A DNA stretch of 64,000 nt from Bradyrhizobium erythrophlei (GCF_900129505.1 NZ_LT670818.1:2790001-2854000), one strand, 5' to 3'. Counted from the stretch's first letter, positions 16,374-27,400 are shown. A program made the numbers and translations. The notes: generated by a model from the sequence alone, not told the origin.

Positions 16374-17471
16374 TCAGGCGCTCCGCGCGCTGACCTCCCG
16401 GACCTGCCAAAATCGAAGCAGGCGCTGGGCGTTGGGTTTCGACAATTTCGCGAAATCAATCTTGAGCTTCTCCTGTCCCGGCTTCGGGGCGGAGCCGGGC
16501 GGGAGTTTGCTCGCGAGAATGGCGCTGACGGTTTCCCATTCGCAGCCGGCTACCTTGCAGGGGATCAGGAGACCGTCGTCTCTCGGGCTGTTCATGACAG
16601 CCTTGATGATCTCGAGCGATGCCGACGACAGCAGCGACAAAGCCGCCGTCGCCTCTTCAAATTTGCGGCTGCGCGCGAATTCGAACAACGTGTCTTGGTC
16701 AAGCTCGCCTTGTTCCCACAGCAGACCCACAAAGGCCCTGGCCGTCTGGTAGTCGCGGGGCTTGCTCGATTCCCTGTCGACCGCATCCGAGGCAATTCGC
16801 AGCGCGAGACGGACTTCGTCCTGGAGTTCGGGAGGGGCTCGAGAAAGAAGCTTCGACCGGACGGCCTCGGTTGCGCGCATCAGCAGCTCGCGCAGCAGCT
16901 GGAGCGGAAGATCGAGCCGCAGCCCCGTCTTCTCCGCCAACTTCTCGTCGTGTTCGGACGCCTTGAGCAGGGCGGCAAAGCCGGTCTCGGACAGTTCGGC
17001 GCCCGAATTGCCGGCAACAATGTGCTTAACCGCGTTGTTGCCGCGGTTTAGCAGAACGTCGGTGACGTCGGCTTCGATGCGGGCGCGCCCGGAAATGGCC
17101 AGCAGATGGTCCTGCCCCCTGGTCTGGGCAATCTCGACGAGGTCGCGCGTCGTCAGTCTGGTCGAATTGGTGAGCACCGGTCCCGCAACCGCAATCGCCT
17201 CGTGCCGGGCCAGCCGAAGCGTGACATCCAGCGGCGCATTCTCGACCGGCGCCAGACGAGCGCTGATCTCCGCCAGCGTCCTGGTTTCGATTCGGTTGAT
17301 CAGATGTACCAGGACCTGGTCGAACACGCCGATTTGCTGGTCGTTCAGACGATCGGCATCGTTCAGGAAAAGATCGGTGACGCGACGCAGCATATCGACG
17401 CGTTTGTCGGACGACCCGTTGCGCAGGACGTCGTCGAGTTCGTCAAATAGGGAGCGTTCGCAACTCGTCAT
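16374..17471 (-). CDS. DUF2336 domain-containing protein
   Basis: The 365-residue, mostly helical protein has the repeated short helical pairs of DUF2336 (for example RVDMLRRVTDLFLNDADRL and LVHLINRIETRTLAEIS). This family is common in alphaproteobacteria and often sits next to PilZ or cyclic-di-GMP genes, but its biochemical function is unknown. There is no signal peptide or membrane segment. The ATG at 17471 (MTSCERSLF) is favoured because the longer frame to 17627 overlaps the next PilZ gene. It is 41 bp upstream of the smaller PilZ gene. Confidence 0.82.
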   Translation of the reverse strand: MTSCERSLFDELDDVLRNGSSDKRVDMLRRVTDLFLNDADRLNDQQIGVFDQVLVHLINRIETRTLAEISARLAPVENAPLDVTLRLARHEAIAVAGPVLTNSTRLTTRDLVEIAQTRGQDHLLAISGRARIEADVTDVLLNRGNNAVKHIVAGNSGAELSETGFAALLKASEHDEKLAEKTGLRLDLPLQLLRELLMRATEAVRSKLLSRAPPELQDEVRLALRIASDAVDRESSKPRDYQTARAFVGLLWEQGELDQDTLFEFARSRKFEEATAALSLLSSASLEIIKAVMNSPRDDGLLIPCKVAGCEWETVSAILASKLPPGSAPKPGQEKLKIDFAKLSKPNAQRLLRFWQVREVSARSA

Positions 17472-17578
17472 AATCCACAACCCGAACCCAAGGCAGCCGG
17501 CGTCGTTGCCGGGCCGCGTGGCGAAAGCAAAACAATTGATACTTACGTCTTCCCGTCGGGCCGCAGTTCGGGAAATTC

Positions 17579-17827
17579 CTAAAATGCGACGCCCGCGCGT
17601 CGTCCGGCTTTCCAGACCACGCGACATCTTTTCTTGGTGGCACCCCAGAGCAATTCAAATCGGTTTGGCAGAACGACGGATGGCGAAACTTCCAGACAGG
17701 CACCTCCCGGTGCATAATCGATAATCGTGCAATCTATGATCGGCGCCCGCGGCGCGACAATGATCTTCGCGACCTTGGACACCTGCCCGCTTGGCCGGAC
17801 CCGGGCAAATCGGCGCGGATGAATCAT
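17579..17827 (-). CDS. Small PilZ-like protein (82 aa)
   Basis: The 82-residue product starts MIHPRRFARVRPSG, a basic N-terminus, and contains IIDYAPGGACLEV in place of the D/NxSxxG motif (here DYAPGG, so the Ser is replaced by Pro). Loss of that Ser may weaken or abolish cyclic-di-GMP binding. GAGG lies upstream of the ATG at 17827. It is first in the minus-strand PilZ/DUF2336/HD-GYP series and 107 bp from the DUF2336 start, so it may have its own transcript. Confidence 0.65.
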   Translation of the reverse strand: MIHPRRFARVRPSGQVSKVAKIIVAPRAPIIDCTIIDYAPGGACLEVSPSVVLPNRFELLWGATKKRCRVVWKAGRRAGVAF

Positions 17828-18046
17828 CTGAGTCCTCAATCACAGATGCGAACTTCTACTGAATGATAACCGGCATTCCATAATGTCCGTTTAATGCAAA
17901 AGCAGTAGGCGGCCCTCGCGTCGAGTCGGTTAGCCGACATACGCTGGGCGAAAAGCGACAACGTTCCGCAAGCTGTGGCGGAAAACGAGCGCTGGCAGTA
18001 TTGGATAACCTAAAAAACAACCGACGCGTGCAAGGCTGCTGCGCGC

Positions 18047-19597
18047 TCAAACGATCCGCGAACTCTTGTTGCCCCAGTAGCGGTCGCGCAACAGCCTCTT
18101 GTAGAGCTTGCCGGTCGGCAGCCGCGGCAGTTCGTCCTCGAAGTCGATCGAGCGCGGCACCTTCTGGCGCGACAGCGACTGGCTGCAGAACAGGATCAGT
18201 TCCTCGGCGAGCGCGGCGCAGGGCTCGATCCCCGGCATCGGCTGCACCACCGCTTTGACCTCCTCGCCGAGATCGGCGTTGGGTACGCCGAACACGGCGG
18301 CGTCCGCGATCTTGGGATGGGTGATCAGCAGGTTCTCGCATTCCTGCGGGTAGATGTTGACGCCGCCGGAGATGATCATGAAGGTCGCGCGGTCGGTCAG
18401 ATAGAGATAGCCGTCATGGTCGACATAGCCGACGTCGCCGACCGTGCTCATGCTGCCGTCCGGCGAACGTGCCTCCCTGGTCTTGTTCGGGTCGTTGAAA
18501 TATTCGAACGGGCTTGCGGTCTTGAACCAGACCGTGCCCGGCGTGCCCGCGGGGCACGCTTTCATGGACTCATCGAGAATGTGGAGGTCGCCGAGCAGCA
18601 CCTTGCCGACGGTGCCGCGATGGGCGAGCCATTGCTCGCTGTCACAGGCGGTAAAGCCCAGTGCTTCGGTGGCGCCGTAATATTCGTGGATGACCGGCCC
18701 CCACCATCTGATCATGTCGTCCTTTACCGCCGCCGGGCAGGGCGCCGCGGCGTGGACCGCGATTTCCAGCGACGACAGGTCGTAGCGGGCTCGCGTTGGC
18801 TCCGGCAGTTTCAGCATGCGCGAGAACATCGTCGGCACCAGCTGGCTGTGGCTGATGCCCCATTTCTCGACCAGCTCGAGGTAACGCTCGGGATCGAAAT
18901 GCTCCATGATGATGACGGTGCCGCCCTCGCGGATCGCGAGATTGACGGCGGCCTGCGGCGCCGAGTGATAGAGCGGTGCCGGCGACAGATAGATCATGCC
19001 CTCGCGATACCGCCAGAGCTTCCGCAGGAACTCGAAGATCGGCAATTGCTGGGTCGACGACTGCTCCGGCAGCGGTCGCAGGATACCCTTCGGCCGTCCG
19101 GTCGTGCCCGACGAATAAAGCATCGCGGTGCCGATGCACTCGTCCGGTATCGGCGTCCGGGGCAGCCCGCGCGTCGCCTCCCGCAGGCCGACGATGCGCT
19201 CGCTTTCGCCTTCGCCGTCGGCGACGATGCAGAGTTCGACGTTGGGGCATTCCCTGAGAGCCTCGCGAGCGACGTCGAGTTTGGCGACTGACGTGATGAG
19301 GACACGCGAACAACTGTTATTGACGATGTAGGCGAGCTCGCCCGGCGTCAGGTACGAATTGACGCAGGTGTAATAGAGCCCGGCCCGCTCGCCCGCGCCG
19401 CAGGCTTCGAGATAGCGGCTGTTGTTCTCCATGAAGATCGCATAATGGTCGAGCCGCTTCAGTCCGAGCTTGCGCAACAGATGCGCCAGGCGATTGCTGC
19501 GCGCCTCCAGCTCGCGATAGGTCACGGCCTCGCCGGTGGCGGCCATGATGAAGGCGGGCTGCAGCGGACGCAGATGAGCATGCTTGCCGGTATACAT
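18047..19597 (-). CDS. Acyl-CoA synthetase (AMP-forming)
   Basis: The 516-residue member of the ANL superfamily contains the AMP-binding motif YSSGTTGRPKG (about residues 165-175), YYGATE, a GDVGYVDHDGYLYLTDR stretch and the C-terminal catalytic lysine region PTGKLYKRLLRD. It activates a carboxylic acid to the CoA thioester with ATP. The acid is not evident from sequence; a fatty or aromatic acid is typical. The ATG at 19597 has GGGAGA upstream and lies 16 bp past the alcohol dehydrogenase stop, so the two are probably co-transcribed. Confidence 0.9.
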   Translation of the reverse strand: MYTGKHAHLRPLQPAFIMAATGEAVTYRELEARSNRLAHLLRKLGLKRLDHYAIFMENNSRYLEACGAGERAGLYYTCVNSYLTPGELAYIVNNSCSRVLITSVAKLDVAREALRECPNVELCIVADGEGESERIVGLREATRGLPRTPIPDECIGTAMLYSSGTTGRPKGILRPLPEQSSTQQLPIFEFLRKLWRYREGMIYLSPAPLYHSAPQAAVNLAIREGGTVIIMEHFDPERYLELVEKWGISHSQLVPTMFSRMLKLPEPTRARYDLSSLEIAVHAAAPCPAAVKDDMIRWWGPVIHEYYGATEALGFTACDSEQWLAHRGTVGKVLLGDLHILDESMKACPAGTPGTVWFKTASPFEYFNDPNKTREARSPDGSMSTVGDVGYVDHDGYLYLTDRATFMIISGGVNIYPQECENLLITHPKIADAAVFGVPNADLGEEVKAVVQPMPGIEPCAALAEELILFCSQSLSRQKVPRSIDFEDELPRLPTGKLYKRLLRDRYWGNKSSRIV

Positions 19598-19613
19598 CGT
19601 GTCTCCCATTCCC

Positions 19614-20768
19614 TCATGCGGCCAGAAGCAGAATTTCGCGCACCTGCGCCGGCGTATCGATCCTGCGCGGATTGCGCGGTATCCATGGCGTTGCCATCGC
19701 CAGTTCCGCGATGCGGTCGAAATGTTCGGGACCGATGCGGACGTCGTGCAGGCTGCGCGGCATGCCGAGGTTGTGGATGAAATCATCCAGCACATCGGCG
19801 GCGTCCTTGCCGGGCTCCCCCATCGCGGCGGCGACCAGCGCCTGCCGCTCGGCATCGTCCTGCCGGTTCCAGCGCAGCACCGATGGCAACATCACGCAGG
19901 AGGTATAGCCGTGCGGCACGTCGTAGACCGCGCCGAGCACATAGCCGATGCCGTGGCTCGCGCCCATCGGCACGCCCGACGACAGCGGCCCCATCGAAAG
20001 CCAGGTGCCGATCTGGCAATCCATCCTGGCGTCGAGATCATCGGGACTTGCCTTCACGCGCGGCAGCGCCTGCGCCAGCATCGACAACCCCTTGACCGCC
20101 TGCGCGTCGGCAAAAGGATGCGCCTCGCGCGAGCACAGGCCTTCGACGCAATGATCGACGGCGCGGATGCCGGTCGAAAGCCACAGCCATTGCGGCGTGT
20201 GCACGGTCACCGCGGGGTCGAGGATGGCCGCGCGCGGCATCACGAGGTCATGGCGCAGCATTTCCTTGACTTTGGTGCGGAGGTTGGTGACGCCGGCGAT
20301 CGCGCTGAACTCGCCGCCGGCAATCGTCGTCGGCACGCTGATCTGGCGCACCAATGGCGCGTTCATGTCGGGCGCGACGCCCTTGACCGCGCGAATCCGG
20401 TCGATGTCGTCGGTGGTGCGAACGTCGTTGGCAAGGCAGAGCTGCACGGCCTTGGCGCCGTCGGTGATGGAGCCGCCGCCGACGGTGACGATAAGATCGG
20501 CATTCGCGTCGCGCGCCTGCCCGGCGGCGGCGACGACGGCCTCGCGCGGGGTATGCGGCGGCATGGCATCGAAGGTCCCGACGCAACGGGGCCCAAGTGC
20601 GTTTCGGATCTTTTCGATCTCGCCGGTGGTTCGGTTAAGCGTGCCGCTGACCATCAGGAAGGCGCGGCTCGAGCGCAGACGCTCCATCTGCCCCACGATC
20701 ACGTCGGCGGCCGGTCGGCCGAACACGACCTCCTCCATGGCGCCGAAAACGACACGCCCCCTGTGCAC
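19614..20768 (-). CDS. Iron-containing alcohol dehydrogenase / maleylacetate reductase-like
   Basis: The 384-residue group III dehydrogenase has the cofactor loop VGGGSITDGAKA (about residues 95-106) and metal-ligand histidines in AVDHCVEG, GASHGIGY and VPHGYTS. The start is GTG at 20768, with GGGGAGG about 9 bases before it. The glycine-rich and histidine pattern fits both iron alcohol dehydrogenases and maleylacetate reductases. The acyl-CoA synthetase gene follows within 16 bp and an acyl-CoA dehydrogenase gene precedes it by 210 bp. This suggests oxidation of an alcohol to an acid that is then activated and beta-oxidised. Confidence 0.88.
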   Translation of the reverse strand: MHRGRVVFGAMEEVVFGRPAADVIVGQMERLRSSRAFLMVSGTLNRTTGEIEKIRNALGPRCVGTFDAMPPHTPREAVVAAAGQARDANADLIVTVGGGSITDGAKAVQLCLANDVRTTDDIDRIRAVKGVAPDMNAPLVRQISVPTTIAGGEFSAIAGVTNLRTKVKEMLRHDLVMPRAAILDPAVTVHTPQWLWLSTGIRAVDHCVEGLCSREAHPFADAQAVKGLSMLAQALPRVKASPDDLDARMDCQIGTWLSMGPLSSGVPMGASHGIGYVLGAVYDVPHGYTSCVMLPSVLRWNRQDDAERQALVAAAMGEPGKDAADVLDDFIHNLGMPRSLHDVRIGPEHFDRIAELAMATPWIPRNPRRIDTPAQVREILLLAA

Positions 20769-20978
20769 GACGATTGTCCTCCCCGGACATTTTGGTCTTG
20801 TTGCCGCGTTGCGGACAATCTAGCGGAGGTCCGGCGCCGATGGGAACCGTAAAAATCGCGCGCGACGGTCGGCGGACAAGAGGCTCTCCAAAATGGGGCT
20901 GAGATCGCCAGCCGGGCGGCATGTCCTGCGTGAAATCGCGGCTCGGCACCCGAACCGCAGACACATGGTCAGCGCGGG

Positions 20979-22760
20979 TTATGCGACCAGAAGTCCCGCA
21001 ACGTCGGCAATCCCGACCTGGCGCTCCGAGAAGATGATTTCCGCGGCCGCATCCTCCCAGCCGCCGGCCTGGGGCTCGAGCGGATCCTGAGCGCTCAGCC
21101 GATGTTCGAGAACCAGCCGCGCGTACAGCGCGCGGCGCGCGTCCGAGCCCGGCCGGGAGGCTTCCCACATCATCAGGATGGCGCTGGCGACGTGATAGAG
21201 ACTTGATGCCGCCTGCCGCGCGCTCGCTTCCAGCGAAGGCTCCGCGGCGACGCGCTCGGCAAATGCGAGCGAGCGGTCGAGCGCCAGGCGAAGGCGATCG
21301 CGGAACGAAGCCGGCACGCCGGTCGCGTTGTCGAGCAATTTGGTGAGCGCGGTTCCCAGCGCGCGGTGGGCGCGGCTCTTGCCGACCGCGCGGCTGACGA
21401 TATCGAGCGCGTTGATGTTGCTGGTGCCTTCCCAGAGCACGCCGATATGGGCATCGCGGATCAGTCGCGGATTCACCCATTCCTCGATGTAGCCGTTGCC
21501 GCCGCGCACTTCCATGGCGCCGGTCGCCACCGGAACGTTGTCGCGGCAGGCGCGGAATTTCAACAGCGGCGTGAGAATCCGCAAGGCGTTCTCCGCTTCC
21601 TTCGAGCCGGCATTGGCGCGGTCCATGGCGCTCGCCGCAAACAGGAACATCGAAAGCGACTGTTCCGACGGCAGCGCGATCTTCAGCAACTGGCGGCGAA
21701 GCAGGGGAAATTCGATGATGGTCTTGCCGAACGCCATCCGGCCGTGCGCGCAGGCCATCGCCTCGTTGACGCAGCGCCGCATCATGGCCGCCGCCCGGAC
21801 ACCGTGCGAAAGCCGCGACAGGTTGACCTGCTCCATCATCTGCTTCAGCCCGCGATCGATGTCGCCGACCAGATAGGCGACGGCGCCTTCCAGCAGGATC
21901 TCGCCCGATGCCATCGAGCGGGTGCCGAGTTTGTCCTTGAGCCGGGCGATGCGGTAGGCGTTGCGGCGGCCGTCCTTCAGCCGTCGCGGCAAGGCAAACA
22001 AAGCGAGCCCCCTGGTGCCGCTTGCGGCACCTTCCGGGCGCGCCAGCAGCAGGGCTATGTCGGCGTCGGCGTGCGAGCAAAACCATTTGTCGCCGTAGAG
22101 CCGCCATACCCCGTCCTCGCAGCGGGCCGTTGTTTCGATCGCGCCGACGTCGGAGCCGCCGGCGCGTTCGGTCATGAACTGCGTGCCCTTCCACTGCACG
22201 GCCGGGTCAGCCGACAGCATTTTCGGCAGCAGATAATCCTTCAGTTCCGCGCTGGCGAATTTGCGGATCAGATGGATCGATGTGTCGGTGACGCTGATCG
22301 GACACATCAGTCCGAACTCGGCCTGCACAAACAGATATTGCAGCGCATATTTGGCGACCGCGGGCAGCGGCCGGTCCATGCCGAGGGCGCCCGAGCGATG
22401 GCTCATGGCGTGAAACTGGAAATCGGCGAAGGCGATTTTTTCCATGTCGCGGTAGGACGAATGGTAGTCGATCCAGTCCTCGTCGCGGCCGAAGCGGTCC
22501 CGGGCATTGAGAACCGGCGGATGCTTGTCGGCGACCCGCGCCAGTTCGTCCAGCCGGCCGCCCGCCAACTCGCCCAGACGATGAAAATGCGGCTCCAGCC
22601 GCCGAAAATCCTCCGGCTGCAGGTATAATCGAAGCAGATCGCGCAAACCCCGATCAACGGCGTAAAAATTCTGTCCTGCGCAATCCGGCGCGATGCGATC
22701 GGGGCCGCGGCCCTTCGTCTCGGCGTCGGCGAACGATTGGTGAGAGAGAGGCGCGTGCAT
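20979..22760 (-). CDS. Acyl-CoA dehydrogenase (AidB-like)
   Basis: The 593-residue flavoprotein shows MCPISVTDTS, the FMTERAGGSDVGA motif of acyl-CoA dehydrogenases, a GIGVLWEGTSN-like segment (HIGVLWEGTSN) and RGGNGYIEEW. The extended N- and C-terminal parts match AidB and related long acyl-CoA dehydrogenases rather than the 380-residue short-chain type. A catalytic glutamate cannot be assigned with certainty. The ATG at 22760 is chosen; the frame to 22940 has no ribosome-binding site. It is upstream of the iron alcohol dehydrogenase and acyl-CoA synthetase genes on the same strand. Confidence 0.9.
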   Translation of the reverse strand: MHAPLSHQSFADAETKGRGPDRIAPDCAGQNFYAVDRGLRDLLRLYLQPEDFRRLEPHFHRLGELAGGRLDELARVADKHPPVLNARDRFGRDEDWIDYHSSYRDMEKIAFADFQFHAMSHRSGALGMDRPLPAVAKYALQYLFVQAEFGLMCPISVTDTSIHLIRKFASAELKDYLLPKMLSADPAVQWKGTQFMTERAGGSDVGAIETTARCEDGVWRLYGDKWFCSHADADIALLLARPEGAASGTRGLALFALPRRLKDGRRNAYRIARLKDKLGTRSMASGEILLEGAVAYLVGDIDRGLKQMMEQVNLSRLSHGVRAAAMMRRCVNEAMACAHGRMAFGKTIIEFPLLRRQLLKIALPSEQSLSMFLFAASAMDRANAGSKEAENALRILTPLLKFRACRDNVPVATGAMEVRGGNGYIEEWVNPRLIRDAHIGVLWEGTSNINALDIVSRAVGKSRAHRALGTALTKLLDNATGVPASFRDRLRLALDRSLAFAERVAAEPSLEASARQAASSLYHVASAILMMWEASRPGSDARRALYARLVLEHRLSAQDPLEPQAGGWEDAAAEIIFSERQVGIADVAGLLVA

Positions 22761-23238
22761 GTCTGACCTCGTGTGACGGATCGTTCGGCCGGGATTTTCG
22801 CGATAATGCCTGCACTTCGGCGCGGGGTCGAGAGCCAACCGCACGGCGGAGGAGGCACGCCGGCCGCGGCATTTGCGCTGACGGCCCGTCTTGGTGCGCC
22901 ATGGGCTCTGGCACCGAAACGGGGTTAGGCAACGCCACAAGGTGCAAAATCGGGTGCCGATCCGAATTGGACAGCTCGGTTGTCATGTCTTCCGGTTATC
23001 ATTGCTGATGAATGCGAGAAGGGATGGGAGGCGTCTGCACTCAACCCGGCCAGAAGGCTAGCTCGCGCCAAATGCGCAACACGGTATTAATGGCCCAATC
23101 CAGAAATTGCCTGTGCGCACGGGGGCGTGGGCCGCTCGCGCCTGACGCCTACCGAATTTCCTTGATCTCGCCCGGTTCTTGCACAGACTGGGGATCAATC
23201 GGATAGGCGCGGCAAGCGCGGGGGAGAACGAAGTGAGA
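22761..23238. other. 478-bp divergent intergenic region, no gene recognised
   Basis: This lies between the acyl-CoA dehydrogenase and the RND efflux operon, which point away from each other. Short frames inside it look random and lack ribosome-binding sites. It should contain both promoters. No TetR-type regulator gene, which often accompanies RND pumps, is present. Confidence 0.5.
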
Positions 23239-24414
23239 ATGAGCGGGAGATCGGTGCGTTTGGCGCCCACACTTCGGGTCTTGAGGCCGCTGATCGTCCT
23301 GCTTGCGGTCGCGCTGTCCGGCTGCGGCGAAAAGCCGCCGCAACAGGCGGCCGGCGCGCCGCCGGTCACGGTCGCGCAGCCCACCAAACGCACCGTCACC
23401 GATTGGGACGAGTTCACCGGCCGCTTCGAGGCGATCGAGGAGGTGCAGGTCAAGGCGCGCGTCGGCGGATTTGTGACTAATGTCGAGTTCAAGGACGGCG
23501 ACATGGTCCATGCCGGCGACCTGCTCTACATCATCGATCCCCGCCCCTTCGAGGCGGTATCGACGCAGGCCGATGGCCAGCTTGCGGATGCGCGCGCCAA
23601 GATGGAACTCGCCAAGCGCGAGCTCGATCGCGGCCTGAATCTGGTCGTCACCAGTGCCGTCTCCGAGCAGGTCGTCGATCAGCGCAGGCAGGCCTTACAG
23701 GCGGCACACGCCGCCGAGACCATCGCCGAAGGCGCGCTGAAGGCGGCCCAGCTCAATGTCGAGTTCACCCATGTGATGGCGCCGATCACGGGCCGGGTGA
23801 GCCGTCATCTCGTGAGCATCGGCAATCTTGTGCAGGGCAGCGACAATGGCGCTTCGACCTTACTCACCAGCATCGTCTCGCTTGATCCGATCTACATCTA
23901 CTTCGACGTGGATGAGGCGACGTATCTGAAGCACAACAAGCTCTGGTTCGAGGGCAAGCGGCCGAGCTCGCGCGACACCCCCAATCCGGTGCAGGTGACG
24001 CTGACCGGCGAGACCAAACCCTCGCATGAGGGCCACATGGACTTCCTCGACAACCGGCTCGATGTCTCGACCGGCACGCTGCGCAGCCGCGCGATAATCC
24101 CGAACCACGATCTTTCGATCCTGCCCGGACAATTCGGCCGCGTGCGGCTGCTCGGCTCTTCTCCCTACGAGGCGCTGTTGCTTCCTGATACCGCGATTGC
24201 GACCGACCAGTCGCGCAAGATCGTGTTCGTGGTGAAGGACGACGACACCGTGGAAGCGCGCACGGTCGAGCTCGGACCGCTGGATGAAGGCCTGCGCGTG
24301 ATTCGTACGGGCCTGAAGCCGGAAGACCGCGTCATCATCGACGGCATCCAGCGCGCCCGCGTCGGCGCCAAGGTGGCCCCGCACAAGGCCGAGATCGGCG
24401 GCAACAAGTCATGA
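23239..24414 (+). CDS. RND efflux periplasmic adaptor (membrane fusion protein)
   Basis: The 391-residue lipoprotein has a hydrophobic leader ending in LSGC (lipobox), then the biotinyl-lipoyl motif segment GRFEAIEEVQVKARVGGFV, an alpha-helical hairpin (about residues 100-175) and a beta-barrel/MP domain. The adaptor links the inner-membrane RND pump to an outer-membrane channel. The ATG at 23239 is used; GTG at 23233 is an alternative. The stop overlaps the pump gene start by 4 bp (ATGA), so translation is coupled. No outer-membrane factor gene is adjacent. Confidence 0.93.
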   Translation: MSGRSVRLAPTLRVLRPLIVLLAVALSGCGEKPPQQAAGAPPVTVAQPTKRTVTDWDEFTGRFEAIEEVQVKARVGGFVTNVEFKDGDMVHAGDLLYIIDPRPFEAVSTQADGQLADARAKMELAKRELDRGLNLVVTSAVSEQVVDQRRQALQAAHAAETIAEGALKAAQLNVEFTHVMAPITGRVSRHLVSIGNLVQGSDNGASTLLTSIVSLDPIYIYFDVDEATYLKHNKLWFEGKRPSSRDTPNPVQVTLTGETKPSHEGHMDFLDNRLDVSTGTLRSRAIIPNHDLSILPGQFGRVRLLGSSPYEALLLPDTAIATDQSRKIVFVVKDDDTVEARTVELGPLDEGLRVIRTGLKPEDRVIIDGIQRARVGAKVAPHKAEIGGNKS

Positions 24415-27400
24415 ATCTCGGACGTCTCTCCGTCAATCAGCCCATCCTGGCGATGGTGCTGTCGATCGTGCTCCTGATTGTGGGCGCGCTCGCCTACCGG
24501 ACGCTGCCGGTCGCCGAATATCCCGAAGTGGTGCCGCCGACGGTGGTTGTCACCGCGCAATATCCGGGCGCCTCCGCGCAAACCATCTCCGACACCGTTG
24601 CGGCTCCGATCGAGCAGCAGATCAACGGCGTCGAGGACATGCTGTATATGTACAGCCAGGCCACCTCGAACGGCCAGCTCACCATCACCATCACCTTCAA
24701 GCTCGGCACCGACCTCGACAAGGCGCAGGTGCTGGTGCAGAACCGCGTCGCGATCGCGCAGCCGCAATTGCCGGATGAAGTGCAACGCAACGGCGTCGTC
24801 ACCAAGAAGAACTCGCCCGACATCCTGATGGTCGTGTTCATGCTGTCGCCGGACGACAGCCTCGACCAGCTCTACATCTCCAACTACGCGCTGCTGCAGG
24901 TTCGCGACCAGTTGCTGCGGCTCGACGGCATCGGCGACATCCAGATTTTCGGCGCGCGCGACTATTCGATGCGGTTGTGGTTCGATCCGGACAAGATCTC
25001 GCACCTCGGCATGACCTCGGGCGACGTGATCGCCGCGATCCGTTCTCAGAATTTGCAGATCACCGGCGGTCAGCTTGCGAGCCCGCCAATTGCCGACCGC
25101 GCCTTCCAGCCGAACCTGACCTTTACCGGCCGTTTGAAGGACCCATCCCAGTTCGAGGACATTGTCGTCAAGGCGAGCGCGGATGGCCGTACCGTGCGGC
25201 TGCGCGATATCGCCCGGATCGAACTCGGCGCGCTCGATTATTCCACCAACAGCTTCGAGCTGCGGAAGACCGCGGTCGCGATGCTTGTGACCCAGCGTCC
25301 CGGATCGAATGCGCTTGCGACCGCAAAGGGCATCTCCGACACGATGGTAAAGCTGAAAGCCAGCTTCCCGAGGGGGCTCGACTACGACATCGGCTACAAC
25401 CCGACCGAGTTCATCCGCCAGTCCATCAGCGAGCTGATCAAGACCATCTATGAAGCGATGGTCCTTGTCGTCATCGTGGTGCTCGTGTTCCTGCAGGGTT
25501 GGCGTCCGGCGATCATCCCGATCGTTGCGATCCCGGTATCGCTGGTCGGTACGTTTGCGGCAATGGCGGCGCTTGGCTACGCCATCAACAATCTGACGCT
25601 GTTCGGGCTCGTGCTCGCGGTCGGCATCGTGGTCGACGATGCCATCGTTGTGGTCGAGAATGTCGAGCGGCATCTCGAGCACGGCATGAGTCGGCGCGAC
25701 GCGGCCTTGAAAACCATGGAGGAGGTCGGCGGCGCGCTGGTGTCGATCGCGCTGGTGCTGTGCGCGGTGTTCGTGCCGACCGCGTTTCTGGGGGGAATCA
25801 CCGGGCAATTCTTCCAGCAATTCGCCGTCACCATCGCGGTTGCGACCGCGATCTCCTGCTTCTGCTCGCTGACGCTGTCGCCGGCACTCGCCTCGCAGAT
25901 CCTGGTGATGCATGCGGACAAGCGGCCGCCTGCGGCCTGGAATCTGATTGCCCGCGGCTGGGGATGGTTCACCGGACTCTTCAACCGTGGATTCGACTGG
26001 CTGTCGAATTTCTATGCGAACCTTGCCGGCTTCGTGATCCGGTACCGCGTCGTGATGCTGCTGGTCTATGTCGTGCTGATCGGCAGCGCCGGATGGCTGC
26101 TGGCGACAACGCCGCAAGGTTACATTCCGGCGCAGGATCGCGGCTACGTGATCATATCCGCGCAATTGCCGGGTGCGGCCTCGCTGGCGCGGACCACCCA
26201 GATCGTTCGCAGGATTGAGAGCGTCGCGCTCGATACGCCCGGAATCTCTCATATTGCGGTCTTTGCTGGCCTGTCGGGGGCGACCCGCACACAGGCGAGC
26301 AACTCGGCGGCGCTGTTTCCGGTGTTCGAAGAGCCGGAAGTGCGTCTCAAGAAGGGTCTGAGCGCACAGGTGATTACGGCGGATCTGCGCAAGCGGCTTG
26401 CGGCCATCGAGGGCGCGTTCATCATCGTGATTCCGCCGCCACCGATCCCGGGCATCGGCACCGGCGGCGGCTTCACCATGCGTATCCAGGACCGGCAGGG
26501 CCGCGGGCCCGAGCTCTTGGCGGCTGCGACCGACGAGCTTGTCGCCGCGGCGCGCAAGTCGCCGCTTCTCCTCGCCCCTACTGTGTTCTCGCCGTTCTCG
26601 GCCAACACGCCACAGGTGTTCGTCGACATCGATCGCGTCAGGGCGCAGAAGCTCGGCGTTCCCATCCAGAACGTCACCGACACCATCGAGACCTATTTCG
26701 GCTCGACCTATGTCAACGACTTCAACCTGTTCGGTCGCACCTATCACGTCACCGCGCAGGCCGACCTGCCGTTCCGGAAAGAGCGCGCCGACCTTTCGCG
26801 GCTGCGCACCCGCAACGCCAATGGCGATACGGTGATGCTCGGCAGCCTCGTGGACTTCAAGGACGTCTCCGGGCCCGATCGCGTCGCGCGCTACAATCTT
26901 TATCCCGCAGCCGAGCTGCAGGGCGAGGGGCTGCCGGGCACGAGCTCGGCGACCGCGATCGCCGCCATGAAGCGGCTTGCCGACAACACGCTGCCGAGCG
27001 GTTTTGCTTTTGAATGGACCGACCTGTCCTATCAGCAGACGACCAGCGGCAACGCTGGCCTCGCGGTGTTCCCGATCTGCGTGCTGTTCGTCTATCTGGT
27101 GCTGGCCGCGCAATATGGCAGCTGGACCCTGCCCTTTGCCGTCCTCCTGATCGTGCCGATGTGCCTGTTCGCTGCGACCATCGGCGTGCGCATCATGCAT
27201 CAGGACGTCAACATCCTGACCCAGATCGGCTTCGTGGTGCTGGTTGGCCTGGCGGCCAAGAACGCGATCCTGATCGTCGAGTTCGCGCGCGACATCGAGC
27301 TCGAGGGCAAGGAGCGGCTGGAGGCGGTGATCGAGGCCTGCCGCTTGCGGCTTCGGCCGATCCTGATGACCTCGTTCGCCTTCATCCTCGGCGTGCTGCC

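Noticed and set aside
20635..22194. Minus-strand frame overlapping acyl-CoA dehydrogenase and the iron alcohol dehydrogenase
   Set aside because: It lies in another frame of two well-supported genes and its composition is Arg/Gly-rich.
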